Shown here in pieces: positions 22,628-34,058 of a stretch of 63,462 nt of DNA. Location: assembly GCA_022385805.1 (NCBI GenBank), contig MU277777.1, positions 1,869 to 65,330 of the forward strand, written 5' to 3'. A model generated the notes under the pieces. It was not told where the DNA came from. It worked only from the letters and a program-made list of their open reading frames with translations, and did not search any database. Source of the stretch: Pilatotrama ljubarskyi (Eukaryota; Basidiomycota; Agaricomycetes; Polyporales; Polyporaceae). Positions within the stretch are counted from its first letter, which is position 1. Every line of letters begins with the position of its first letter. Both the position numbers and the translations under genes were made by a program.

Positions 22628-24607
22628 CCGAAGGATCCAGGGACCTAACGGGGGAGGAGGCATGGAGGACACGGAGCTTCAGAGAGATTGACCAGGAATC
22701 GGATTGCGGCCGTAGCTGCGGGTTCGTGTGCGTGTGCCAGCGTGATGTGTATTTTGGCGTTACGAGTACTATAGTGTTCGCTGTTCCGCGATTCGAGCGT
22801 CGATGACCGCTATTCCAGCAGTGATAAGTCCGCAATAACCTCCGTGTGCCGGTGTGATCTCTTCTGCAAAATAGGGACTACCAACTCCGAAGTAAATGGC
22901 ACCCTGGAAAGGCCTTCTTGGAGTGACGACACCTCGGGCCTCGACCTCACATCTAGGCGGCCAATGCTACCTCCGCCGCTGAACGCTTATGAGATTATTC
23001 AGCGGACAGTTCGGCGCGAATGACGCATACCGGCATGCGAATCTTACCTTGCCAAGGTGCCAATGCCCGCTCGTTATGATTGCGATGGCGGGCGGCCCGT
23101 CGCATACTATTGCACCCACCAGTCAGGATACGAAAGAGGTGATGGACGCCACAGGCGTGAAAGGAACATCCCGGCCTTGCGAGGATCAGTATTGTAAGCG
23201 CGGCGTTGAGGCGTGCACCTAGAGAACGCGTGCAATCAGACGTTGCTCAAAATGACCTGCTGCGGCGCTGCAGTGCGAAAGCATCGGCGCACCTGTCTGA
23301 TCGCGGGCACCGTTGTACGACGGTACGAGTACAGAATGGAGAAAGGCTTGCTTGAAAACGGTGGTTGTTGAAGGATATATCCCTCGAGGTGGTGAGCTGA
23401 CGGTTGGGCTGCGTAGGGTTGGTCCCAGGGGTAGGGAGACGCAGGGAGGTGGACGTGTGGCATGGTGACAGGAGTACATTCCCGATGCCATCTCACGATG
23501 GCAGCCCTGACTATGATTGATGTGCCCATCGTCAATACGCACTGCGACACCGCAGCCAAGGGCGCCCTCGGCAGGAGAAGTCGTCCAAGCCTCCGAGGGA
23601 GACGCAAGGCAGAGGTAAAACAGAAGTACTACGGAGTAAGTAGATTGAACTCCCCGGGATTGAACCCGCGAGCACCTTGTTTCGATGGGCAAGGCGCGTT
23701 ACCCGTTAGGCCAAGCGAGCATAGTTGCAGTACATTCCTCTCAGGCTCCCGGTTGCTTCGTACTCCGTCTGTTCTTTCTGTCATACCACCACAGTGCGCT
23801 GGGTGAACGAAGCACATCTTGGGATGGACCATGCTTTCTCTCGGCTAATCAGGCCCACGGGGTAGCGTGTGGTACGTAACACATGTTCCAACGTGAACTT
23901 CTCAGCGGGTCGGCTGATATGCGCGACTGCTATTCCAGGTGAAACGGCTTAGTAGATTACAGGTGCTCTTCGCTTTCTCAGGCTCTAAACTCCCCGGCCA
24001 CTCCGCATGCCGAGGTGCAATGGCACTACTCCCACTCGGATGCAGAGTCGAGGCACATCTCCGACTCCTCGCTCTGCGCGCATCCGATCCCCAGGACTCC
24101 TGCGGCCGCTGTGGGCAGGTCGAGGGCGCCACGGGCCACCGCACATGCATTCGCTGACGCTATCCCGAGGAAGACGAGACAAGCAACTGAGCCACGGCTA
24201 CATACTCCACGGACACAACGGCAATCGCCCTATCTTCGCTTCATTGCAGCCCTGTCGCACTTGCACCTGTCCATCACGATATCGCGATACGCGGTGCATC
24301 GGGAGGCTAGCCTTGCCCGATTCATTGAATTTGCCGTACCATTGATACCACGACCGTGGGTCGCCACGAGACGACCAACGTCGACCCTGGGTCAGCCACT
24401 GCACGAAGAACGCGGTTAGTTCTACGCAAGAAAGCACGAATGTGGAAGGTGGTATTCATGCTCAGATGTTCGGTGCAAAACGCGCGAGAGGGTCGGATAC
24501 TCCGCTCCGCCATGGTATAAAGTCCGAGATGGCGCGGCTTGCATGGCCATTCCCGAACCAACCTCCTTCCGTCTATCTTCTGCCAACAGGAGAACGCTGC
24601 AGAAGAC
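22628..24607. other. 2 kb without a protein gene; contains a tRNA-like sequence
   Basis: Short frames only. The degenerate tRNA-like element at 23646-23722 is listed separately. The right end is the promoter of the P450 at 24608. Confidence 0.45.
23646..23722 (-). pseudogene. Degenerate tRNA-like sequence (tRNA pseudogene or tRNA-derived repeat)
   Basis: Read on the minus strand it shows an A-box-like D arm (TGGCCTAACGGGTAACGCG), a perfect 5-pair anticodon stem CCTTG/CAAGG, a 5-base variable loop and a B-box-like T arm (GCGGGTTCAATCCCGGG). It does not fold as a functional tRNA: the anticodon loop has 10 bases instead of 7, the D and T stems have mismatches, and the acceptor ends barely pair. 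The loop contains ATCGAAA, so an arginine (TCG) or serine (CGA) origin is possible. I read it as a decayed tRNA or the head of a tRNA-derived SINE. Confidence 0.35.
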
Positions 24608-26972
24608 ATGGTGACCGTCGTCCACGTCGTTGCCCCTGTCGGCGTCGCGGCCCTCCTGCTCGTTCTCGTCCGCTTTGCGCTTTCGCGATGGATGCACGGG
24701 TCAAAGCACCTCTCCCGAGCTCGGCTCCCGCCCGGACCCAGGGCGATCCCGGTGCTCGGAAACGTCCATCAACTGCCTCTGGACTACCAAGAGAAGACCT
24801 TTGCAGACTGGGCGAAGCTGTACGGTGAGTGATGCCGATAGCGATAGCCATGGAGATGCTCGATGGCCCTCGCCCTCGAGCTCTCTGTGCGGCGATCCCG
24901 AAGGTGGCGTATTGAGTTGCCTGTCGCTTTAGGTGATGTCGTGTATGCGAAGCTGTTCCAACGACCGGTTCTGGTGCTCAACTCCCTGCGCGCGGCACAA
25001 GATCTGCTTGAGAAGAAGAGCAGCAAGTACTCGGGCAGACCGCGCCTCATCCTTCTCTCCGAGCTGTGAGTTCAAGCGTATCTGCTCATCGAGATCTCCC
25101 CGAACGCTCCCGCCTGATGCGCTGATCCGCCTGGTGTGCTTCTCTCCAGAATGGGATGGGACAACGTCATCACTCACATGCCCTACGGCGAGCGTTTCCG
25201 CAAGCATCGTCGGTGGATGCAAGACGGCTTCCAGTCCAAGGCCGCGCTTCTCGGCTACCGCCCCATCCAGCGCCGGGAAACGTACACTTTCCTCTCCGGC
25301 TTGCTGGAGTCGCCAGCGGACTTCGTGAACCACATTCACAGGTTCGCCGTCACATGTCCTTATCCTCGGCGCTGATTTTGATACGTTCTCCGCTCAGGTG
25401 GGCCGTTGGGACGATCATGGAAATCACCTATGGCCACCGTATTCACTCGATGGAGGACGAGTACGTGAAGATCGCACGCAATGCCACTGTCGAGACGGTC
25501 CTCGCCGGCAGTCCGGGCTCGATGCTTGTCGACTTCTTCCCAGTCTGTGCGTCTCACGCTTCGCTGCTTCTTGCTCTGCATTCTAGCGCGCTCACCCCTT
25601 TTCAGTAAAGAATATCCCCGTCTGGATGCCCGGCGCCGGATTCAAGCGCAACGCCTTCAAGATTCGCGGCATGGTACGCACCCTGATGGATATGCCATAC
25701 AACATGGTCAAGACCGCGATGGTGATTGCCCATTGTGTGCGAGACACGTGTCAATTGCTAAAGCAGGCACACTGACAGGCGAACGGGAACGCGCGCCCGT
25801 CGTTCACGGCATCTCTTCTTGAAGATGTCTACAGCCGGAATGGAATCACTCCGCAAGAAGAGGAGGACATCAAAGGTGCCGCAGGCGTCATATACGCGGG
25901 TTCGTCCTTATCGCATATTTACTACCCATCCCCAGCTGACGTCTCTATCAGCGGGCACGGATACGGTAGGAGTTTATACCAGCTCACATGGACAGCCTCT
26001 CAATCATTGGACAGACGGTCACTGTTGTTTCCACCTTCTTTCTGGCTATGGTTCTCCACCCGGCGGTTTTCAAGAAGGCACAGGAAGAGATGGACGCTGT
26101 AGTCGGCCGCTCGAGACTTCCGGACCTTGAAGATAGGGACAGTCTTCCCTATCTTGAGTCTGTATTGAAAGAAGTTTACCGGTAAGTCAATCTCATTCGT
26201 TGATTTCATTTCCTATTCGAATTGGAAAACTCACCGGACTATAAACCTAGCTGGCACAGCCCCGTCCCGCTCGGTAAGTCACAAGTCCTCGAAGCACTCC
26301 TGTCCGGAGCGTTATAAACCCTCTGCCCGCAGGAATCCCTCACCATATCACGGAGGATGACGAGTATCGCGGATACCACATTCCAGGCGAGACCATGGTC
26401 ATCCCAAATCTCTGGTAGCATACTCCCTCTTTTTTGATCCCGCTTCGACACTAACTCCTGAGTAGGAGAATGACACAAGATCCCGTCTTATACCCCGAAC
26501 CGCAGAAATTCCGCCCCGAGCGCTGGGACGAGATGGACCCGCTCACGGCCGAATTGGCAAATCCACGCAAGGTCGTGTTCGGCTTTGGCCGACGGTGCGT
26601 GTCTGCCTTCTCGCAGTGATCCTCATGACCCTTGATGATGTGCCCGGCGCCATTACCATGTCGTGTCATATTTCACAGGATATGTCCCGGGAAGGACTTC
26701 GCAGACGCGAGCGTGTGGCTCGCCATGGCATGCGTGATCTCCCTGTTCGACATTCGGAAAGCTGTCGACTGCTGTGGGGACGAAATCACGCCTCCGCCCG
26801 AGTTCTACTCTGGCTTCGTCGGGTCAGTCCGTGCAGTGTCACGGAGAAGCGTCGACTGATCATGAACATCGCAACGTCTAGCCATCCCAAGCCTTTCCCG
26901 TGCATCATCCAAGCACGCTCCGGAGACGCGGCGAATATCATCGCGCAGGCTCATGCTGCACTCCCCATCTAG
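24608..26972 (+). CDS. Cytochrome P450 (OrdA-like fungal monooxygenase)
   Basis: Thirteen exons give 525 residues: 24608-24824, 24933-25065, 25150-25341, 25398-25546, 25606-25721, 25779-25899, 25952-25965, 26015-26181, 26251-26273, 26333-26414, 26466-26594, 26679-26822 and 26882-26972. The N terminus is a hydrophobic anchor followed by the hinge [13 protein letters not shown]. The I-helix oxygen motif AGTDTT spans a 14-base exon. The K-helix ExxR is E367/R370, the PERF-like motif is FRPERW, and the heme loop is FGFGRRICPG with the iron ligand C450. All hallmarks are intact, so an active ER-bound monooxygenase is expected. The length and the motif KYLPxWxPGAGFKR-like segment ([13 protein letters not shown]) fit the large basidiomycete group of OrdA-like P450s. 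The substrate is unknown. Confidence 0.95.
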
Positions 26973-27245
26973 CTCATGTACATCTTATCGGGCGGCACGG
27001 CGTGCGCTCGGTCACATCCCCCGTTCTTTCTAACGTTCCCTCTGTTCTTATAAGCGGACTCTAAGCACGCTCGTTCTACTAGCCTGATTTCGTTAGCAAT
27101 AAATTCGCGGGCATGTACAATACCGATACCAAGGTCCGTTACTTCCCATTATACCATTATACGTCACGGTACGCCTAATCTGGTAGTCCGTCCACCCCAC
27201 GTATCCACTCTATACTATTGGGAGATATATACGCACGTCTTCCGG

Positions 27246-28345
27246 CTACGCGTACCCGCCACGCTGCGGCACGTACCCGTTCCCGCACATCGCCGCCTCC
27301 GAACCACTGTACCGCCCATCCTGCATGGGATACCCCCGGGCCAGGTCCGCCTCGTCCTTACTAAGCGGTGTGCGGATCCCGACGATCGTGTAGATGAGCA
27401 CGGTGATGTACTCCATGATCACGGACATGAACAAGTATATCGCCCAGCTGCCCGTGCTTGTGCTGAACTTCGCGAGTCCGGATGTGCTGTGTGCTTCGAA
27501 AGGGTGGCCGTTGGCGTCGAAGCCCAAGGCCGGGGGCGCGAAGGATGAGAGGACGGCGTAGACCACCCGTACGAAGAGGAAGGGTAGTGCCACGGCGACA
27601 GCGTACAGCAGCTATTCATACCCGTGTCAGTTTAGCACTTGAGACAGAACACGTAGCATATCAGCAGAGAACGTACCTGACGGCGGTACTTGAGAATCTG
27701 CGTTCTGTTCGACCAGCAGAAGGCAGTCACAAGAACTGTCGCCCCGTAGAGGGCCGCGAACAGGATGGAGCCGACATGTCTGAACGTTGTGGCCGAGTTC
27801 AGGTCGGACTGCTTCTTGGCGTCACCCGTTTGGACACCGCCCACCACGGCGAGGATGAGCGCGACGGTGCCGACGACGCCCATGATGCGCAATCCACGGA
27901 CGACGAGTGCGTGCGTGTCCAGCCTGAATTGGATGCTGGATCGGAATGAATGAGCAAACCACGGAGAGCTCGAAGGGCTGACTGGTGACTGGAACTTACA
28001 CCGTCCCCAGAAACCCGACGGTGGCAAGCAGTAAGGGTGATAGCCCAGTCGCCTCCATAATGCTGAATATAGTTTGCAACGTCGTATTGGAAGGCTTTTG
28101 CTCGGACAGTATGTGTGTCACGCCACCGACTATACGGACTGTATATGCACGAGAGCATGTTCAACCTCCGGCCGCAAAGTGTGAAAATCAAAGGACGTAC
28201 TGATTGACAGAATCACCAGGAATATCCAGCCCGCTTTACGAGTGAAGCCATGCCGGAAAGCGACCGGGATTGCGACCAAGAGAATGGGAACGTAGATGAC
28301 AATCTCCGCAATGGAGACATAGCCGCGTGCATCGAGCTTGACCAT
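27246..28345 (-). CDS. Multi-pass membrane protein, DUF7702-like
   Basis: Four exons on the minus strand (28345-28201, 28138-28000, 27935-27677, 27611-27246) give 302 residues. The protein opens with a short polar N terminus and YVSIAEIVIYVPILLVAIPV. Seven hydrophobic segments follow, including IVGGVTHILSE at the second helix, and a conserved RVVYAVLSSF motif in the fifth or sixth. The tail is polar. The layout and motifs agree with the fungal DUF7702 family of integral membrane proteins, which has no known function. Its 3' end lies 273 bases from the stop of the P450 at 26972, and the two are convergent. The first ATG upstream in frame (28408) would add 21 residues. I chose 28345 because the conserved region begins there. 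Confidence 0.85.
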
Positions 28346-29823
28346 GCCAGTGGTCGTTCGTGAGTAATATAGAAAGATGAGTCCAAGGACGGGATGGGCA
28401 AGCTGCAAGAGGAGAACGCAGATGGGTGAGTAGGCCTGGCACTGGCGAAGTCGAAGTTCTCACCTTTATAGGGTGCCAGAAGCTCCCGCTCTCCGTGTAC
28501 CCTCTCAGAAACGTCCCGTCGCGTTGAGCCCGGATAGCCTGGAGCATGTCCGTACAACGGCTCTCCGACTCGGGAGTCAAAAAAACACCCGCCGCTCTCA
28601 TACATGCGGTGAATGCTTTGAAGATATAACATACCCGGCTCCTGGAGCACGCACCTACGGTGAGTATGCACTCATATAGTACCCGGGCCCGCCACTGGCA
28701 TATCCGAACCTCCCTGCCGATCCGGGAAGCGCTCAGCGCCTGCGGCTCCCGCCTCCTATTACTGGGCCCTGGATTTGCAACAAGTTCAAGATCCACGATG
28801 CAGCAGTGCAACGGCGTCTGATCAGCCTGGGAGGCAGTCCTCGAAATTCAGCGCTCGCTCCGGTGCGCGGGAAGCCCGGGAGGCACCAGTGGAGGCAGTG
28901 CCTTCAAACGCGCCGGGGCTCCAAGCCAGGCTCAGCTGAAGGTCTGGTATGAATCGGTCTCGCACGTCCCTACGATGGAGGAAGTGGTGGAGACTGCTAA
29001 AGTCTGTTAGCCGACACAGTTTCTGTACTTCATTCTCGTGTACCGTTGTGGGCTGAGAGATAGGATACTACTGATAACGACTGGCCCTATGATCCCGATA
29101 TTAGACGTTTCACGTTGCACCTAATAACTGTCAATTGGAGAAGCGTGGAATTGCCGATACCTGTACCAGCCGGATCAGTCTCAACCTCCACCTAACTTCC
29201 TCCGGCCCCCAGCCCACACGCTGTCTAGGAGGCTTGCAAGTCCGACAACTCATGACAAGCGTATAGTAATAGCCAGCGCCTCGCGCTCTTCCTCACGCTC
29301 GCGGGATTGCGCAGAAGTAGCTCATAGACGCTTTCCATGTCCACGTCGACGTTAGAGCCTCTCGGACAGCTGCGCGCGTCCGCGCCACACACGTACGCTC
29401 GCAGCTAACCTGACATCTGCAGCTTTGGACCTTGAAACCTTGTCAGTATCGGGAGGATCAAGATAAGTGAGCCATCGGGCCCAGGACGAGTGGCAACGCC
29501 TGCTCTGTTCGGCATCGTCGATGAGGACGAGTCCGGTCGGGGGTGACGCTTGTGCGAAGGCTGATGGAGAGGTGCCGTCAAATACGCATACTGAAGTCCG
29601 CCGCATCCGCGCCGCCGCGGCGTCTGGGTGTTCATCGGGCTCCGAGAATGGTGAGCGATCGGGCGAAGGACGGTGATGGATCCCACGTTTTGAGGCCGCC
29701 AAGCTCCAGACTGTAGGCACATTCAGATGAGAGCTTGAGGAGCGAAAATCAGGAGCAGGAAACGGTGTCTCTCCACATGGTTCAAGGAGCAGGTCATGGT
29801 GAATGGGTGTTCCTAGGGTACGA
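28346..29823. other. 1.5 kb without a supported gene
   Basis: A minus-strand open frame at 29855-29352 (167 codons) overlaps the 3' end of the pseudouridine synthase. Its sequence is Ser/Pro/Arg-rich with no recognised domain, so it is left out as a gene. Nothing else is seen. Confidence 0.45.
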
Positions 29824-31306
29824 CTACTTCGTCGGGCCGTACCACACCCCGTCAAGGTCCTGAAGCACGTCTATCCTTTCTCCCCGGGTCTTAGCTCCAT
29901 CAGTCTCTTCGTGGCCGTCCTGTGGAGTGTAGGGCGAGCTTCCGACACCGCACACTTTGGTGCCGTTGATCCAGACTCCGCCTTTGAGCTGATCGACGTC
30001 CAGCGGGATACGAGCAGCACGGCAGGTCGCGAGGAATGCTGGCGGAAGCGGGGCAGCTATCGCCCAGTTGACCCGCTTGGGACGATACACGCGGCAATAG
30101 CGCTGGTGGATGCGGTGAGCGTACGTCAAAGGCACATACGAGTACCGGGGGACTCACGAAGCAAGTGACGCGCGAAGCGTGAAGATACAGCCAGGGAGCC
30201 ATGTGACCCTTGAGCGCACGTGCAACTTCTTGCGTTCTTTTCTGGTCGCCATACTTGTGATCAGACAGAATGGGAGCTGAAGAACCGACGTTCAGAGGCT
30301 ACGAAGTGGAAGATTTGGTATCTGCTCACTGTGGAGATGTTGAGCGAGCTGTGCTCGTATCTGATTCTTGTATCCCGTGACGAGATTGAGGCTCAGGAGG
30401 GTTAGCGGAACCGTCGGCTGGTGTACCAATTGAGTCAATGGAATTCGAGGTGATGCGAATAATCGAACTTACCGAGGTGAAGAGTACACGATATTCCGTG
30501 ACTGCCTCTCTGATCCAATTCTCACCGGTCGTCCCATGTGGTTCTTGCAGTGAAAGCGGTTCTTCAGGAGACGCGCAATGGACCCTTCCGTCCCGGCATA
30601 CCAACGTTGTTTTCATGACTCCCTCAGTTTGCGGAAAATCGAAAGCTCTCCCAAGCACAAGCGCCAAGTAGGTTTTGTGCATAGTGTTCCGGGCCATCTG
30701 CACCGTCAGCTCTCGAGCGACTGACGCGTTTTTTGCGAGCAAGACGACGCCGGTGGTAGGCTGTGACCCAGTCAGATCATTTCTTTGGTGAGAAACGGAC
30801 GGAGCACCTTGTCGAGACGATGCACGGTCCGCAGGTCTTCTTCCAAGTTCAGGAATTTCTGGATATCTTGTATGCACAATGAGCTTCCGCTGGCACAGGA
30901 GAATTGGAGAATCACCTTTCACGGGGATCTGCGGGCTGATTAAACTCTCCTGGGCCGCCTGCGGATGGTCAATGTCGATTGCCACAGACATACAGCTGCT
31001 GCTTACGTTCAGTGGCTTAGACAGTTGCGATATCAGACCGTTTGGTTTGTTTATCGCTACAAGACTGCGGTCTTCATAAAGAACGAGATCCTCCGGCTTG
31101 AATCTGTTGTTGGCGGGCTTTGTATCATCCGGTGTTACGGATGTTGTCTCGTTTACCGGACGAGAAGAAAGCCTAGCTGGATGGCGCGCCTGACCCTCTT
31201 GACCCGTCTGGACGTTGCGAGTCGCGTTTCGTCGAGTAGACATGTCTCCATGGTTGACTCCGCGTTGTGCAGCACGTCGTAGGGCGTGATGTGCCTTCAC
31301 TAGCAT
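29824..31306 (-). CDS. RNA pseudouridine synthase, RluA family (probably mitochondrial)
   Basis: Seven exons on the minus strand (31306-31007, 30958-30916, 30866-30808, 30760-30473, 30417-30330, 30276-30158, 30102-29824) give 391 residues. The catalytic motif is HRLDKPTTG with D133 as the nucleophilic aspartate, created across an exon junction. Other family blocks are VLYEDRSLVAINKPNGL, the KTYLALVLG segment, LVTGYKNQIRAQLA and PILSDHKYGDQ. These enzymes convert uridine to pseudouridine in rRNA or tRNA. The first 31 residues are rich in Arg, Ala and His and poor in acids, as in mitochondrial targeting signals, which fits a mitochondrial enzyme like RPUSD4 or yeast Pus5. That is inference. The first three introns contain no stop in frame, so the unspliced reading frame looks deceptively continuous. 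Confidence 0.92.
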
Positions 31307-32356
31307 GGACCTAAACCCCTGTTGATCCAGATATAGTAGGTTGTAGGTCGGGTTACGGAGACGTTCGGAAAGGACTCCTGCGCTAGGGAGTCTGAACTGC
31401 GTGTACGGGCAATAGGTTCAAAGACAGGCGCAACGACAGAACCTGCCAGTGTAGGAACCAATACGCTATGCATAACGATGTCAGACGAAGGCATTGAAGG
31501 GAAGTACTAACGACACCTACGCCGTTGACTTGCAAATGCCGTTCCGAGTCGATACTCGACTCCTCCAAGCGTGAACGTGATTCGTTGTAGATTTTGGTGC
31601 TGCCGGCTTAGGCTCGCTCCCAGCCTCTCCGCCGTGTCCGGTGATGGGAGATTCGAAGTCAGACAAGAGCTCACTGTAGAACGCGACTCGCCTTTTCATT
31701 CTCCGCTCTCTCAATCAGGCGGGTCCACGTGCGTTCTATGTACCAGACTGGCGTGCGAGACTGCGATTCAGAGTCTACCTCGGGACAGTAATACAGTCCG
31801 CTCACTTGCCAGTACAAAGACACTGGGCTGTGATGCTCGAGAGACATTCCGTGCTTGGGCTCATAAGAGGCAAAAGGGCTGTCTCATCGAGGCTTTCAAG
31901 TGACACTGCTGCTATGGCAGTTGTACACCTCGTCGATTCCATTGCATCGGCGGCATCCTCAGGCCCCTCAATGCACACGATCACGCCTTAAAACGGGCTT
32001 GGTCGCTACCGAAAGGTAAGCTGGCATGCGCCCGTGTCATGACATAAAATCCCTAGGGCTCATGTACGACATTCGTGAGTCTCTGCCACGCTCTCCTCGC
32101 TGTCGGATGCCAATACACGCCGCTAGCCCCTCACACTTGACACCTTCCCTGGGAACACTGGCAAGACTGTCTTGAAAAGCGGCTTCACAGCTATCCCCGC
32201 CTGGAGGTTCACCGGTCAGTACATCTGATGCCCCCTCTGCCCCCTCCGTACACGGGTTCAATCCTACCTACGTAGCACTGGAACGTCGCCGCACGGTAGC
32301 ACATTCCACGCTGCATATCGATATCGTCCACGGCCAAAGGCATCGTTCAGAGACAG
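31307..32356. other. Divergent intergenic region, no gene recognised
   Basis: Lies between the start of the pseudouridine synthase (minus) and the start of the F-box-like gene (plus). Only short frames are seen. A B-box-like GGGTTCAATCC occurs near 32248 without a matching tRNA. Confidence 0.45.
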
Positions 32357-33997
32357 ATGGACACTCAAACCACTCGCGCTCGTTCGAGCGCGATCAGCTG
32401 CCTTCCAGTCGATGTGCTTTCGGCCATATTCGTTTGGACTTCCGAACCCGAATCCGAGCCCACACTGCGCTATGACTGTAGTGATACTGTCGACTGGGAT
32501 TGGGTGGACCTCGCGCGGCCAGCATGGTTCCCACTCACGCAGGTCTATACACACTGGCGGGAGGTCGCCCTGGACACACCGGAGCTTTGGCGGCACATGG
32601 ATGCGGGGCCCTCCCTACGGCCACTAGAGCTCGGACTGTTGCGCTCGCGGAATCGAATGGTTGAGGTCGGCGTCCACGAGTGGCGCACCGCAGAGAAGGC
32701 CATCCTACTTCTGTTACCACACGTCCATCGCCTGCGAAAGTTGTCGCTCCATCTGCTACCTGATGAGGACGCCAGCATTGAAGTCATCGAGGCTGTGACA
32801 AAGAAGGTATGCCTTACGGACTTTCCGGCTTTGGAGGAGCTCTGTATCAATATAGACTACGAGCCTTCCGATGACGAGTACGCATGGCTAATACCCCTTC
32901 GGCCGGCTTGCTTCCCCGCTTTACGACTCGTTCGCCTCAGGTGGGCGTATCTTCCGTGGGACTCCGCGCTACTCGAACAGCTGCGGGTCTTGCACATGGA
33001 AGAGGTGGCCCTCGACCGGGGGGACAGGCTCTCGCTTGACGCTTTCCTAGCGACGCTCGAACGATGTCAATCCTTGGAGGAGTTGCGCCTGTTCTGGGCG
33101 TTTCCTGTGCACTTTCCTAACCAGAATGCCGTACCCGACTCGGATCGAATCGTCATCTTGCCAAAGTTGCGGTTTGTACATCTGGGATGGGACCCGGTAT
33201 GGACACGCCCGTCGGAGATCTATCAGCTTCTGAAGCACATGCGTCTCCCGCCCCAGGCTTCCCTCAACGTCGTTGTCGACTATTGCTTTGACCAATGGGA
33301 TCTGAACGCCGATGCACGCACACTACTTGAAGTCATCCCGCAAGACCCGGACAGTCTTCCTATTCTTAAGGAGGCGACCTCCCTTCGACTCAGTGCGTGT
33401 GAGCCACCCTTCCCTGCCACCTACTACTTGGTCACGACAGACGGAGGCGTAAGCCTTGATCTAACCCTGAAACCCAATTGGGTCATACACCAGAACGCCT
33501 GGACGTTCAACGTGGACGACCAACTCGCTGCCTTCTGCACCATCTTCGCGCATACCCGAAGCCTCACAACGCTCTCCATCGCGACCGACTTATACACAGT
33601 AGCGGGGCTCAAGGCTGCGTTCCGCGCGCTGGGCGAGTTGTCAGTCATCAAAGCAGAGTACACCAGTGCCGATGCATTGGAGCAACTCTTGTGCGCGCTC
33701 ACGACCCCGGTGGCAGCGGACTCGCCTCTCGGACCTCCTGTGGTGCCCAAGTTACGTACGCTGCGAATCAAGACTTTGCCTTGGGGACCTGACCTGCTTC
33801 CCACTATTGACCGGTGCCTCGAATGGCGTGCGAATCGCGGTACTGAGCTGTCTCGGCTGCACCTGGAGGCGTACGGTCGCCCGGTTGATGAGGAAGGAGG
33901 AACGGATTTGGAGCTGGAGCATACCATGCAGATCGTCTCGTTGCAGATGCAGGTGAACGGGTCGGTCGAGTTCGTAGACGTTCTGGCTCCTGCATGA
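32357..33997 (+). CDS. F-box-like protein with leucine-rich region
   Basis: An intronless gene of 546 residues. The N terminus (about 13-75) is an F-box-like domain with ISCLPVDVLSAIFVW and the following FPLTQVYTHWREVALDTPELW, the standard pattern of the large mushroom F-box-like family. The rest is a long irregular run of Leu-rich segments (HRLRKLSLHLLP, FPALEELCINID, QSLEELRLFWAF, PKLRFVHLGWD) as expected for a degenerate leucine-rich solenoid that recognises a target protein. Such proteins would act as substrate adaptors of SCF ubiquitin ligases. The particular target is unknown. Agaricomycetes carry very many of these genes. Nothing here suggests damage. Confidence 0.88.
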   Translation: MDTQTTRARSSAISCLPVDVLSAIFVWTSEPESEPTLRYDCSDTVDWDWVDLARPAWFPLTQVYTHWREVALDTPELWRHMDAGPSLRPLELGLLRSRNRMVEVGVHEWRTAEKAILLLLPHVHRLRKLSLHLLPDEDASIEVIEAVTKKVCLTDFPALEELCINIDYEPSDDEYAWLIPLRPACFPALRLVRLRWAYLPWDSALLEQLRVLHMEEVALDRGDRLSLDAFLATLERCQSLEELRLFWAFPVHFPNQNAVPDSDRIVILPKLRFVHLGWDPVWTRPSEIYQLLKHMRLPPQASLNVVVDYCFDQWDLNADARTLLEVIPQDPDSLPILKEATSLRLSACEPPFPATYYLVTTDGGVSLDLTLKPNWVIHQNAWTFNVDDQLAAFCTIFAHTRSLTTLSIATDLYTVAGLKAAFRALGELSVIKAEYTSADALEQLLCALTTPVAADSPLGPPVVPKLRTLRIKTLPWGPDLLPTIDRCLEWRANRGTELSRLHLEAYGRPVDEEGGTDLELEHTMQIVSLQMQVNGSVEFVDVLAPA

Positions 33998-34058
33998 ACG
34001 CAACCGGATTGTCTTATGCTACGCATTCATAGCGCCTTATACAGTATACCGTATGAGA

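Noticed and set aside
29352..29855. Minus-strand open frame of 167 codons
   Set aside because: It overlaps the 3' end of the pseudouridine synthase, is Ser/Pro/Arg-rich and shows no domain. Such frames are common by chance in GC-rich DNA.
32220..32270. B-box-like GGGTTCAATCC suggesting a tRNA
   Set aside because: No A box, no anticodon stem and no acceptor stem at the right distance.
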